The notes under the pieces were generated by a model, which worked only from the letters and a program-made list of their open reading frames with translations, ran no database searches and was not told the DNA's origin. A stretch of DNA of 64,000 bases, taken from positions 1 through 64,000 of the forward strand of contig JACCGJ010009910.1 in assembly GCA_013407085.1 (NCBI GenBank), in the 5' to 3' direction. This stretch comes from Atriophallophorus winterbourni. Taxonomy: Eukaryota; Platyhelminthes; Trematoda; Plagiorchiida; Microphallidae. Positions within the stretch are counted from its first letter, which is position 1. Each line of letters opens with the position of its first letter. Positions 23,889 to 35,705 of the stretch are shown here, piece by piece. A program made the position numbers and the translations under genes.

Positions 23889-23930
23889 TCCCACGACCGG
23901 TTTCGTGCTGTTTGCACTCATCAGGTCGGG
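23889..23930 (-). ncRNA. hammerhead ribozyme, family A
   Basis: The core, stem II (GTGC/GCAC) and stem III palindrome are intact. Stem I reads CCCGAC/GTGGGA. It occupies the loop between the inverted arms of this element. Confidence 0.85.
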
Positions 23931-24078
23931 ACAGTAAGATCTTACCGGTCGTGGGGTGTTTTGTGACGGAAAAGCATGCAAATGAATATTTTGTTTCATG
24001 GTTATGGGTTTAACCCCATTGAACATGTGTTTGGACACATGTAATTGAACAGGTTGGTCGTACCAGCTTTATCCAACA

Positions 24079-24090
24079 ATGTGATACTCA
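24079..24090 (+). repeat. target-site duplication, right copy
   Basis: ATGTGATACTCA, partner of 23372-23383. Confidence 0.65.
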
Positions 24091-24119
24091 GTTTTCTGAA
24101 TTTGTTAGGAAAAATTCTG

Positions 24120-24185
24120 GTTGCTGAATATTCACTTCGGGGTGAAATCCATGAGGTTTCACCTCTTTGTCAACTGAGCTATGCT
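24120..24185 (-). mobile_element. tRNA-like SINE remnant
   Basis: On the minus strand AGCATAGCTCAGTTGACAAA is a clear A box, followed by AGGTGAAACCTCATGGATTT and CACCCC, where the B box has decayed. No full cloverleaf is seen. Confidence 0.4.
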
Positions 24186-24310
24186 AATTTTGTTAACTTC
24201 GACCAAAGCCTGGTTATACACCATGCCATAAAACGCAATATCCTTGCATAAACATGATATAAACACCTGCATCGCATACTCTGACCTGGGCACACGTATC
24301 CATCGCACGC

Positions 24311-24352
24311 ACCCTAAAGCCGGTTTCGTGTTCTTTGCAAAAATCAGGTAGG
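24311..24352 (-). mobile_element. decayed family A hammerhead
   Basis: The minus strand reads CCCTACCTGATTTTTGCAAA, then GAACACGAAACCGGC. The GA of the core and one side of stem II are lost, so it should be inactive. Confidence 0.6.
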
Positions 24353-24609
24353 GAGAGCTGCTTGAAATTCTGCTATCGTTAACAATAATTGTTATTATAT
24401 ATACTGAACACCGTAATTTACAGATGGTTCCGTCTAAAACTGGCAGAGATAACTAGTCGTGCCAAGTGTTCATTTGCTTATTCAAGCCTGCGTACCATAA
24501 ATGATCTCATACTTTTTTCGAAAAATAAAACTCTGACAATTCATCGTAGAACACATGAGATTAAAGCGTAGCGTTTATTTTCCGTAATTTCTTAATCTTG
24601 CATGTTGAC

Positions 24610-25555
24610 TTCTCCAGAAGGATCTGGACAACCTTCCGGCTTGGTCCCTAAAAAATCGCATATTTTTCAATTTCCAAAAGTGTCACATGTTAAACATTGG
24701 CAAATATGTGGAGTTCCAGTATTTTCTTGGAACACAGCCTCTTGTGGACGATGGAACAAAAGGACTTGGGTTAGTTTATAAGCAACACCCTAGGGATGTC
24801 GAGCCACTGCAACTACGTCTATCGCAAAATATCACAGAAATTGTCATTCCTGAAAACAATTTTTGGTAGGTTCTCAAAACAGACAATTTCATGCATTATA
24901 AATACGTACATCAGACCCACGATGGAATATGCAGTTCGAGGATGGTCGCCATGTCTTAAAAAAAGATGTTGCGACTTTGCAACGAATATATCATCGAGTT
25001 ACGAAAATTGTCACCGGACTCAGCCGGAAACCCTACAACGAGCGAATCAAAATCGTAAATTTACTTTGATTTTCCAGTCGTCGTCTCCGAGGATTTGATT
25101 CTGGTTTCTAATATTTTGAATACGAAATTCACCCTCTACACTACTTATTGAATTACAGAGCTTGCATAATACAAGCGCTCACAAATTTACTCTAACTGTC
25201 CCTCACTCGAGACTCAACTGCAGACGACATTTTTTGCCGTGCGAGCTTGTTTTACTTGGAACAATTTGACAGATTATGTTGTAAACTCACCAAATCAGCA
25301 AACTTTCAAGAGAAGCCTTGATGCCTTTTTGACCCTAAACCCGTGCATCGAAGAAAACTATACATCTTAACACCATGCATCTACATTTGGTATCCCACCA
25401 ATCGAAAACAATTTCTGCCCTTTGGATTTTTAATTGATTCTTGAACTGCTCAGTAAGTAACCTAATCCCATTTTTGCTTGTTATATTATTCCTTGTTGTC
25501 ATATTATTCTGTGGTTTTTTGTAAAGCCAATAAAATTGAATTGAATTGAATCTTG
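24610..25555 (+). mobile_element. CR1-like retrotransposon, 3' fragment with tail
   Basis: Coding pieces read LQKDLDNLPAWSLKNRIFFN, MLNIGKYVEFQYFLGTQPL, NYVYRKISQKLSFLKTIFG, RPTMEYAVRGWSPCLKK and, further on, FAVRACFTWNNLTDYVVNSP. This is the thumb and C-terminal region of a CR1-like protein, with several frameshifts. The element ends at 25534-25552 with ATAAAATTGAATTGAATTGA, the short tandem 3' tail typical of CR1. Confidence 0.85.
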
Positions 25556-28500
25556 TACTTGAAATTTCGGGAAAAAATTAGTGACACAGTGAAAATTTCT
25601 GCTGATTTTATACATCGAAAGAAGCTAGGCTCATCGTTTTAGAATCTATTTTACAAATACTGGCACTTTGGTTCATTTCTTTTACTTCCCTTATCATAGC
25701 ACAATGTATTCGGTATACAGTGAAAATGAATAAATTTTCGTCAATGTGTTCCATATATTTACCGTGATTTCGATTCGTTAATTTTTCAGTATTACATTTG
25801 AATTGAGTCAACATTCGTTATTCTAATGCTTTCCTAATCAACTGAATTCCAAAACCACTCGTCTTGTGGCCTGTCATGTCCAATCACAAAATACAAGCCC
25901 ACTCATGTTTCACACAGCGGTGTCCAGACATTCAAGTCAAGGTACACAATTCAATTACCCCCACCATTCTATGCAACGTAATGCCCAGCTCTCACTGGTG
26001 TGGATCAGGAATTACACAATAAATCGCATTTCAATTTTCACGTCGTGTCCATGGTTTAAGTCACGCGAGCGAGTACAAAGCATGTTGCCGCGGACGCCAT
26101 GTGTTACGCCTATTATCGTTTCAACGAGAGCGAGCAGAGACAATTGGCGTTCGTTATCTAAACCGCTTCATCTAAACATGCACATGTGCGAAATACCTGG
26201 GTGTTTGGGAGATTGGAACAAATAACACACGGTATAGCGCCTAATTCAAATGGGCAAGGTTATATAGCCAGCCAGAGAGAGTGTGAGACAGAGAAAGACA
26301 TGTTGCTGCAGACATCGGACGATGATTGCATTACCCGGGAAATTAAGCTTCAATAAAGTAAAACATAAGCTGTGATAGTTAATAGAATGTTTGAATTAAA
26401 TAGACTCAATCGTGTATCGTGGTGCTCATAAGTCCAGCACCTACATTCCACAACCGGTTTCTGGTTGTTTGCTACCATCGCCTGCAGACAGTAAAGCTTA
26501 GGTTCAGTAACTAGTGGAAAAATTGGTAAAAGTTAGATTTTAAAGCCACGTTAAATCGTGTTCGTAAAACGCTAAAATGGCTAGTATCTTGTGGGGCTCA
26601 TATTTAATTATAATTTTCTAATTCAAATGTTAATCGTGGCCTTGATGATATGCTATTTTGCCTTGAACATGTACTAAAGTATACTAAAATATATTATATA
26701 TATACGAAATATTTTGTGAAGAAACTAACGCAGATGATATGGCGATATTCCATACCAAAGATAACTGATATTACTTGGAATATTACCGAGAAATTTGCTT
26801 TTTTCTTCGAGTAATATTTCATTGCTAATTACTTGAAAACATTTTCCCACGCAATTTCATTCTATAATATTGGGTATTAAATCTAGTTGGTTCTTTTAAA
26901 CTAGGTCTGCAATTATAAGTTTAATATAAATCCCTCATTTGTTGAGAATGGATAAACAATTAATCAAAAACACGTGTTTTACCCTTCTATATCTCAATTG
27001 TTATGATATCTGCCACCTTTGAAAAATCAATAATCATACCCCATACCTCAAACATTCTATTAGCCACCGTAAGTTCCATTTATAAGATTTATTTTAGCCA
27101 AGTATCAGCGAAATCCGGTGCGATACAATTTGTTTTATTGTAGCGATGCGTTTAAATTTTTGTCAAAAGCACAAAGTCATAAAGCATCGACGGATGTCAC
27201 ATTGAAGCAAACCATAAAAATGACAAATTTATCCTTTCGGGTTGGGCTTTGAAGTCAAGATTTTAAGGTTTGTAGCTAGCAACCATGGCGCATTCCATAC
27301 GTTTGACAGTGTCTGTCTGTTCACGCAGCAAGTGAAATAATCGGTGAGGTTGAATCAGCTGAGCGTAACTTCAAATTTATCGATCGATTTGTTTATTCAG
27401 CACATGGTTGAATTTATAGAAATTGAAGTACAATATTTCCAAGTTTCCCTCGAGTACACTAGCGCTTTCGGTATTCACACAAAGTTTCTTGCATATTTAA
27501 GTGGAACACATGGAACTTGGACCGCGGTTGCTTGTGGGGCCAAATAATTTTTTTAAACCACTCAAACATTGTTTTCACAGGCAAACTTTGAAAATTTAGA
27601 ATAATCAGGTTTGACTCTGGAGGGCTTTTCTAACGATCATTAGAGAACATTCAAGGTCCGATTGCGATAAGTATTGTCTGTCTACATTACGGTTAACTTG
27701 ATGCTTTATCCTTTCGATATAAACCATTCACAATGAACGACCACCCTTCCAAATGTCTTGAGAATTTTCACCATGTTATGATTGTAAGGCCGTTAAGCAT
27801 TCTACCCTTTAAATACTGTCCATGTTGATGATGAATGAACGCTTTTAACATGATTCATCTCTTCCTTTTGGTAATCTTGCCCCGTGTAAGAGATTGTGAG
27901 CTCAGTTCAAGATAGGACCCATCGTATATAATTGATTACGAAAGGAAAACTTGGTAGTTTAATAAGTTGCTTAAGTTTTGTTGCCGGGTTGAGATGCGCC
28001 GATTAAAGAACTTCCGAATTGTAAATTTATATCTGTGTATAGGCCTATTAAACATTTCACTAACATACCATGCAGTCATTAGAGATTTTTGGTGCGTTGC
28101 TCATTCGTCGTGTGACACTTTTAAACAGTAAACATGATACAGATTATGCGAAATTCAAGGTTGAGTTGGTGATGCAAAAGAAACCCATAAAACCTAGTGC
28201 GATCAGCATTCCCGTATCTGAGTTTTAAACATTGTTGACTACTCTTCAGTCACGGAACTTGAAACATACGCAGTGGAGGGCAACTGAAATCGAGATCTTG
28301 GACGCAGTTCTCGCTACATTGGTTCAAATAAGCACAGCAGCATAACATATAGGATTCACATAGTTTCAAACACGTGATCGAATCCACTACCTCTTTTCTA
28401 TCATGTGAGCAACGAAACACTTTGTTATTCACACATCATACAGGTGAATGTTCTTGTTGACTTCCGTCGGTCGAGTGTACATCACAAGCACACGACTATA

Positions 28501-29769
28501 CCTTCCGATTCATGAGTCACTAAATTTCCCACAAAGTACACAACGACGAGTATACTCTCAAAATTACTCACTATTTTTCCGTGCTCAGCGAGAAAAAAGT
28601 GTGTATTCACGTGCTAATCTTGACTGGTAGAATTACTGGTACTCAAATATTAATTCTGTGTTTTTAAATAGGATACGCCGACTAATTTCCCATGAGTTTC
28701 GACTATTTATACAATCATATGTCTTCAGGTAAAAAGGCCTAAATGTAAAAAGCTGATGCACCTAATCAAGTTATCCAAAGTTGCTTAATTGTAGCAAGAA
28801 AATCTATTTCGAAGTATCGTATACTCGGACTTTGTGTCGAGCTCTTTGATGATTTATAAACTATGCCAAATTTTCTGGCAAATGAAATGTGTTCCAAAAA
28901 ACACAACTTCGAGTTAGCTGCAATCAAGATCAAATATTTAATCGCAACTAATGGACTTCTCAAAGTAGTGTGTCCTGATCAGTGGTCAGATGATATTCAA
29001 ATTTCTCAAGCAAGATCGACGTTAATCATTAGGCGTTTGAAAATTTTTGTCAGCAAATTCGCCATTCTCCCATCAAGTTGTTAGTCTGAGTTTAGGATTT
29101 TAACTATACATTCCATATACACGATGAAAACATGAGCATTTGTTATCCGTAAACATTTGAAACGCGATGTTTAGCAAACAAAGGTTGACCGATTCCCATG
29201 TCGGCGATACGAGACTGAACTCTTCAAGATTCCACGGAACTGCAAATTGTCTCAATCAATATGAAGTTAGCTTTGGACCAAATTAGCGAGTTCCGGTTTT
29301 GAATACATCCGGATGTTTGAAATGTTTAGTCATTGCTTGCTTTCTAATGCACGATGGATGACCGGTTATCAAGTGGAAATTGAATGCGATAAACGGATTG
29401 CTTTCTTATGCGGTGGTTATATTGCTTTTGTTTACATATTAACGGTGTCCATTTTGTTTAGACTAAACAACGCGAACGAGAATGATGAGTGATTGCTAAG
29501 AAGCACAAATGATCCCAAGTGGGGCCGATCAAAAACTAATGGTTGCGAACGCAATGCATTTTATGTCATACTTTAAATGGTATTCCTCACAATTATTCAT
29601 GATGTCAGGAGGAAATAATTGTCCCAATTGTGATGGATGTAGAACAATGGTATTAGCCGAGATTGAACTTTAACATCGAGGTACAGCACTGTCATGTTTA
29701 TGCGGTAAAACCCATTGATTTAATGAAATTATAGAAAGTAGATGAATCCATGTTACACATAGTGCGACC
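25556..29769. other. long stretch with only one decayed repeat
   Basis: I see no gene here. A 120-codon open frame at 25866-26225 has no recognisable domain. A decayed hammerhead repeat lies near 26430-26492. The rest appears to be unique AT-rich DNA. Confidence 0.45.
26430..26492 (-). mobile_element. decayed family B hammerhead repeat
   Basis: The minus strand has GGCGATGGTAGCAAACAACC, then AGAAACCGGTTGTGG. The loop AAACA, the GAAA and the ACCGGT palindrome remain. The CTGATGA core has decayed. Confidence 0.6.
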
Positions 29770-30363
29770 AGGTTTAATTCAATTCAATTCAATTTAATTT
29801 AATGGTTTAGGAACCATATAGCTTTACGAGTAACATAGGGAGTAAAAACGGGATTTGTTTGCTTACTGAACTGTTCAGCTGTTTTCAATCGGTTGGATGG
29901 CACATGTAAATCCATGAGGTCAATATGCATTGTTTACTTCGATGCATGGGTTCAACGTTCAAAGCTTTTATGGTGTAGAATATATAGGTTCAATGTTTGG
30001 ACTGGTCGACATGAAGTAGTCCAAGTTCGATTTGAATATATCCAAGTTGGGTGAATGTGCAACATTACAGGGTAGGGAGTTCCAGGTAAAACATACACGT
30101 ACAGAATAAAAATACCTTCGACAGTTCAGTCTCGAGTCGGGAATAAGTACTGTGTACTCATGACTACGGCTGGTTCGGTGTCGTAGTCGTGTGAATAGTT
30201 TATTCAGGGGATGGTTGGGGGTATGCAATATATTGAAAATAGGAATCAAATCCTCTCTAAGACGGCGGTAGCGAGAGTAGAAGAGATTGAGACTTGTAAT
30301 ACGATCTTCGTATTGTTTGTGCTTTAAACTCTCTGCAAGAGGCTGATATCCATCAGTAGCCAG
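29770..30363 (-). mobile_element. CR1-like retrotransposon, 3' fragment
   Basis: An intact frame of about 130 codons gives SLNLFYSRYRRLREDLIPIF, LRHRTSRSHEYTVLIPDSRL and [16 protein letters not shown], the C-terminus of a CR1-like protein. The 3' end on this strand is the tail AATTGAATTGAATTGAATT at 29775-29800. The 5' truncation point abuts a second element in the opposite orientation. Confidence 0.85.
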
Positions 30364-30365
30364 GG

Positions 30366-31905
30366 TGACTAAAGATTTTAGTGGAACGTTGTGCGTATTC
30401 AGTCGACGCTGGAATCGAAACATTGGGCGAAATATTGATAAATCCAGAGATTGTCTCAAGTCAATTGCTCAAATTAAATGTAAGAAAATCCCCAGGTGCA
30501 GATGGCATCACACCGGATGTGTTCAGGTGTTGTCATCGTCAGCTTTGTGAACCGCTTTCCAGCCTGTTAAACTATTCGATGCTTAAACAAGTGGTACCGA
30601 GAGATTGGAATTCCGGCGTTATTGCACCTATCTTCAAAGGAGGCTGCCGATCTGACGCTGCAAATTATCGTCCGGTCACACTATTACCTGTTATTGGTAA
30701 GGTCATGGAACATATTGTCTCGGAAAGAATGGTTGCACAATTTGAATTGCATAATTTGTTTTCGCATGGATTTCGATCTCATCGCTCTTGTTTAATGAAT
30801 CTTCTCATAGCGTTAGACGACTGGACGAAGGAGTTGGATAGAAGTTCTTTTATTCACCTCTGTTACTCTGACATTGGTAAAACGGAGTGCTATCCTAAAT
30901 GTTGAAAACCACTAGCGGAGCCACACAAGGATCCGTGCTAGGCCCGCTCGTCTTTTCTTATACATAAACGATTTAACCCACCACCTCACATCATTCAAAA
31001 TTGTCCTGCTCGCGGATGATATGAAAATTTGCACGCAAATCAGTTCCGCAGATGATCGTGAGAAACTGCAAATGGATTTGGACAACGTCTCAGATTGGGC
31101 GGCCATGAATGATATGACATTCAACATACGGAAAAGTAAGATGCTCTATGTTGGACAAATCGATTGGGAACTGAAAACGTGACATGGAGCTCGTTGGAAA
31201 AAGATCTTGGAATATGGATTAGTGGAAATCTGAAGAGCACGGTGCATTGCCAGAATATATATTGACTGGCCAGCAGATTGTTATGTATTTTTCGATTGTC
31301 GTTGGAAACGCTACCAAGGATAATGAACGTCTAACTTCACCTTATAATGGAGTATGCGGTAGAGGTCTGGGCTCCTTGGCTACGAAAAGACATTGCTTTC
31401 TTTGATAGAATCTATCATAGAGCAACAAAGTTAGTGATGGTTCTTCACAACGTTCCGTACACAAGATTGCGACGCCTGAGTCTGTGACTTTACCAAAAGG
31501 AAGATACGACGCGATATTATTCTGACCTAAATAATTGTGTTTACCGAACGACATCCACTTAAACACTTGTTTGGTGTGTGTGATGGGAAAGTGACACGCG
31601 GACATACCTTATCCCTTTACGTTCCAAGTTCCCGTATTGATTGTCGGCACTGTTTTTTCGCCGTACGTGGTATATTTCTTTGGAATTCTCTACCCCAACA
31701 TATGGTGGGCTCTCCTTGCCTGGCGTTGCTTAAGGCGAAATTGGACTTACACATGCAAAAGAATATCATTCGTGAGCCTTAATTTTGATATTCTCTATTC
31801 CTTTTATATTATTATTATTATTAACATTCATACCGTAATCCAGTGGTGTTGTAAAATATTAACTTTTTTAACCACAATATTTGAATCCTTGAATCTTTGA
31901 CCGTT
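30366..31905 (+). mobile_element. CR1-like retrotransposon, 5'-truncated and internally deleted
   Basis: The first frame has VRKSPGADGITPDVFR, VVPRDWNSGVIAPIFKGG, NYRPVTLLPVIGKVMEHI and FSHGFRSHRSCLMNLLIALD. It then jumps to TSGATQGSVLGPLVF, so motif A is missing through a deletion near 30870-30910. Motif C is LADDMKI. Later frames give IMEYAVEVWAPWLRKDIAFF and SSRIDCRHCFFAVRGIFLWN. The end at about 31898 carries TTGAATCCTTGAATCTTTGA, an imperfect tandem tail. Confidence 0.85.
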
Positions 31906-33248
31906 TTTTATTCTGTACGTGTCTGTTTTCTCTGGAATACGCTTCAGATGCTAATGTTCCCTTTCTCAGTGTAGCCAATTCATTCAAAATTTGGACTCCT
32001 ATTTGTTGCTTAACGATTTGATTTGAACGTATTGTGTAGCTATTTAACTGGATTGGACGTTAAATAATTAAGATGTATTTTTTATTGATGATTATTTACT
32101 ATGCTATTTTAATTGGGAAATCTATGCCATTTTTGTCACTAAATAATCTACCTTTTCCCCAAGGCGAATTTTCGTTCTGAATACAAGCTGCAACCAGATG
32201 TTGTGGTGTTGTGCACTTTACCACATTTGCGGTTATCGCGCATCGGTGATCGATTGATATCGATCGATATTACTTTCAACACCTGTCCCTTCCAAGGGAT
32301 GAATCGAACGAGTGAAACAAACAACACACCGAGCATGCTATGCCTGGGTGAACAAACAATCAGGTGACACGACCACCCATCCACCGATAACATGGCAGAT
32401 CACTGCTGTGACCGGCAAAACGGCACTATAGTATCAATGCGATGGTGCGATTTGTGGAATTGAATTATTGCTGCGGAAGCACCATGGTTTCAGTGGGATT
32501 GAAGGAATAATGGTTAAAAAACGAACGACTTACAACATCACAGGATTATGCGATGAGTAAAAATGTCAAAGCATAACTCGTATACCAAAGAATTGTGTTC
32601 GTTTTCATATGTAGTTCGAATCTCGCTTTAAATGGAGCGTTCATCTCATGTTTAGATCCATCTCTAGCCGTTCATATTTTCGGAGTCAAGGATGTCGGAC
32701 CTCTACCGCATACTCCATCGTCGGATGAAAGCAGATATTCAAAATCCTTGGTTACGTTACTAGTGGGAATCTTGTACAAATTCTTTAAAAGATACCTATC
32801 ACAATTTAAACGAGGAGCGTATCTTCACATCAAGTCGCTTTTTATTCTCTTGCGATATTCTCGTGTTTCTTTTATGATAACATTTTGATACGAAACAGAT
32901 GAAAAATACAGTGTGGCATAAAGTCAGTTTATGAAAGGCATGTTTTAAATGTTTGTATTTGAAAATAAATTAATCAAGCCGCTTTTGTAGATTTTATATG
33001 GAATACATTATTGGGCGTATACAAACCAATTTTCAATGCACAAAATACGGATTGTTGAAATATTGCAAGAAATTAGATCAGGAACAAAACTTTGCTGGAG
33101 GTTTGCTTCCCAAAAACATGTATATGAATATACCGGTTTTGACAAAAAAGGTGTATTGCATATCTATCCCAGTACTTTATTTAAGTTCAGGGTTCACTGA
33201 ACAGCCACAAACGGTCTATTAAGTTCCCGAGTTTGGCAATGAATAGTA
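31906..33248. other. no feature recognised
   Basis: Unique AT-rich DNA between a CR1-like end and a DNA transposon. The short open frames at 32148-33222 have no motif. Confidence 0.45.
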
Positions 33249-35025
33249 GCGTATTTTTCGGACTATACGGCGCACCGGATTATAAGACGCAGTATCAGTG
33301 AACGATCTGTTATCATATATAAGACGCACCGGATTATAAGGCGCATAAAGCGAAACAAAAATAGTCGGATAGGTCAGACTTTATTCAAATCATGGACAAT
33401 AACTGTCAATATTACATAAAAAAGTACACTAACTTTTTCAATCATTCCTCTTCTACGAATCCATCAAATTCCTCGTCTTCGGTGTCAGAATTCAACAGTT
33501 TGGCGATAGCGGCATCAAGCACGCCCGGATCCCTCTCGTCATCATCCGATTCAGTCTCATTGCTGTTGCTTGGCTGTTCATCAATGATTTCAGCCTTAGT
33601 GAAAGCTCGCACAACAGTAGAAACCGATACTTTAGCCCAGGCGTCGACGATCCATTGGCAGACAGTGGCGTAACTAGCCCGGCGTTGCCTACCTGTGTTG
33701 GTAAATGTGTGCTCACCTTCTGTCATCCATTTCTCCCATGCGGCTCGCAATTTAGACTTGAACGCCCTATTGACTCCAATATCTAGCGGTTGGAGTTCTT
33801 TGGTTAATCCTCCAGGAATGATGGCTAGCTCCGAATTGGTTTTCTTTACTTGACTTTTGACAGTTTCAGTGAGATGAGCGGGCATAGAGTCGTAGATCAC
33901 TAAGGCCGTAGAAGTGTGGAAAAAGCCATTCGGCCTCCTGACATAAACGTCTCTCAGCCACTCGCTCATTTTCTCTTCGTCCATCCAGCCTTTCGGATTG
34001 ACCTTAACAATGATTCCAACAGAAAACGTTTCTTTTGAAAATGTCTTCCTCTTAAAAATGGCCATGGGTGGTAGTTTCTGCCCATTAGCCTGGCAACCAA
34101 GAACGACAGTGAAGGAAGATTTCTCATTCCCTGTGGTGCGTATAGATACAGTAGACGTCCCTGTTTTTTTCTACGGTACGGTTCATGGGGATGTCAAAGG
34201 TGAGAGGGACCTCATCCATGTTTGTGATGTGGTCAGAATGGATCTTCTTTTCTATGATCTTTTCCTTACAGTAAGTGCGGAAGATAGCTATCCTTTCATT
34301 GTAATCCTTTGGCAGTTGCTGCGAAGTGGTAGTTCTTGTTCGGATGGAGAGATGACGCCTTTTCATAAAATGGAAGCACGAAGAAGGACTTCCTTGAAAT
34401 TCGTCTATCTTCATGTCACGTGCCATCGCTGTTGCCTTAAGTCGAATAAAGATTATAGAGACACTTCTACCTGCTCTTCTTCGTCTTCTTTACTTGACGC
34501 AGGTCATCTTCTTGTTTCCTCCATTTCCGTACCATTGATTCATTAATGCTGAATTGTTTCGCAGCTGCTCTATTCCCATGTTGTACTGCGCGGCTGATGG
34601 CCTTGAGTTTGAAATCCGCAGCGTAAGCATGTCTCTTAAAAGGTGTCATTTTGGGGTCTTTAATTAACGGATGTTTAAGCACCATAAGTACCAGGAATAG
34701 TGGTTTAGGTATGAGAAAGAGTTTCATTTTGATCACTGAATAGTTTCTTGTTGATATGTTGTTGATTGTTTGACTCTGACCCCAAAACAAGTCTCTCTAG
34801 ACAGCATAGAAAGCCGACTCCACGACCATCAGTGATTATTCTTCTACAATCAAGGGGAGTGACATCGTCACTTACCAAAGTCGTAATAAAACATTTTGAC
34901 AGATTTTTCAGCGCAGTGTGAACATACACTATTCATACATAAGGCGCACCGGAATATAAGGTTCACTGCCGATTTTTTGTACGAATTAGTGTTTTTATGT
35001 GCGTCTTATAGTCCGAAAAACACGG
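33249..35025 (-). mobile_element. pogo-type (Tc1/mariner superfamily) DNA transposon with TIRs
   Basis: The ends are inverted repeats of about 26 bp. The left end begins GCGTATTTTTCGGACTAT and the right end, read inward, CCGTGTTTTTCGGACTAT, with 4-5 mismatches overall. A TA at 33247-33248 and one at 35026-35027 flank the 1777 bp element as the target duplication. Subterminal copies of GCGCACCGGATTATAAG lie at about 33270 and 33325, with a related copy (CCGGAATATAAGG) near 34945. The transposase remnant lies on the minus strand inside. This insertion sits in DNA with no recognised gene. Confidence 0.9.
33442..34790 (-). pseudogene. pogo-type transposase, broken by a deletion and a frameshift
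   Basis: The N-terminal piece (34790-34467) has FKRHAYAADFKLKAISRAVQ and NESMVRKWRKQEDDLRQ, a helix-turn-helix like POGK and other CENP-B-type proteins. The middle piece (34426-34124) has PKDYNERIAIFRTYC and HITNMDEVPLTFD with the first catalytic Asp. The C-terminal piece (34065-33442) has ALVIYDSMPAHLT and LTKELQPLDIGVNRAFK, which supply the other two catalytic Asp residues, and an acidic tail. A part between the first two pieces is deleted near 34440-34480. One extra A in a run of seven near 34165 shifts the frame between the last two. The true start is probably at MTPFKRHAY. Confidence 0.88.
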
Positions 35026-35249
35026 TATGTGCTTTGGGTGTGAGAGAAATTATGGTTCATCTATTAAACTTCAATTTCGCATAATCAAAATAATTTTTCG
35101 CCAATAAATGGCGATATACTTTGTGAACAATATAGCGTGTGGATTTTAGAATTATGATATAAACAACACAGTCGAAAAGTAGTGCTGAGAGGAACAAATT
35201 AAAAAAATATAAATCAAGCTCAATTGAAGATATTGAATTGAATTGCGCA

Positions 35250-35335
35250 TGCGGATTCTGATCTTACTGTCCCTACCTGATGAGTGCAAATCGCACGAAA
35301 CCGGTCGTGGGGTGTCTGTGATGGAAATGCATGCA
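35250..35335 (+). mobile_element. family A hammerhead repeat, single short copy
   Basis: The copy runs from GCGCATGCGGATTCTGATC through the ribozyme to GTGATGGAAATGCATGCAAA. Both ends agree with family A ends elsewhere, so this is a minimal one-ribozyme insertion. No clear target duplication was found. Confidence 0.75.
35271..35312 (+). ncRNA. hammerhead ribozyme, family A, intact
   Basis: CCCTAC pairs with GTGGGG (stem I) and CTGATGA is at 35277-35283. Stem II is GTGC/GCAC with loop AAATC. GAAA is at 35297-35300, ACCGGT is stem III, and cleavage is expected after C at 35306. No catalytic residue is changed. Confidence 0.88.
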
Positions 35336-35435
35336 AAGAGCTTTTACGAATGGATATATCTTTGATAAAACTCTGAGTTTATATGCTGCACGACGTATCA
35401 AATGATCACACAATCTGATTCGATAGGAATAATCT

Positions 35436-35705
35436 CCTGCGCGGACATACCTTATACATTTACGTCTCAAGTTCCCGTATTGATTGTCAACGCAATTATT
35501 TCGCCCTACGTGTGGTGGACTCTCCTTGCCTTGGGGTATTTCAAGCGAAATTAGACTTACACATGCAAAAAATATCATTCGTGAGCCTCACATTTGATAT
35601 TCTCTATTCAATTTATGCTATTATATTTTTCAAATTTTCATTCATACCGTAATCCTTTGGTGCTGTAAAGTGTTACCTTTTTACCATAAATCCTTGAATC
35701 CCTTA
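35436..35705 (+). mobile_element. CR1-like 3' fragment (same family as 30366-31905)
   Basis: GCGGACATACCTTATACATT, the reading SQVPVLIV in a shifted frame, and the end CTTTTTACCATAAATCCTTG follow the 3' part of the elements at 31.4-31.9 kb and 53.8-54.3 kb. It is strongly 5'-truncated and has lost its frame. Confidence 0.75.

Larger units (their letters stand above)
23384..24078 (-). mobile_element. family A hammerhead retroelement: about 2.5 direct units plus inverted 5' end
   Basis: Three hammerheads in the minus sense lie exactly 235 bp apart (ACCGG at 23426, 23661 and 23896). They are followed at 23942-24078 by about 137 bp in the opposite orientation. That part repeats the sequence left of 23900 as a reverse complement, forming a hairpin whose loop holds the third ribozyme. 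The whole is bounded by a 12 bp duplication with one mismatch. Short near-identical open frames on both strands here are by-products of the repeat. The structure fits a tandem RNA copied into DNA with a 5' inversion. Confidence 0.85.

Noticed and set aside
23572..24038. Near-identical short proteins on both strands
   Set aside because: They arise because the hammerhead repeat is present in inverted orientation; no selection for coding is evident.
23384..24078. CRISPR array
   Set aside because: Long repeats 235 bp apart in a eukaryotic genome; each unit is a hammerhead element, not a repeat-spacer structure.
25866..26225. 120-codon open frame
   Set aside because: No recognisable domain, no splice or promoter signals, ordinary length for chance in a 64 kb window.
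33998..34546. 182-codon plus-strand open frame
   Set aside because: Antisense shadow of the pogo-type transposase.
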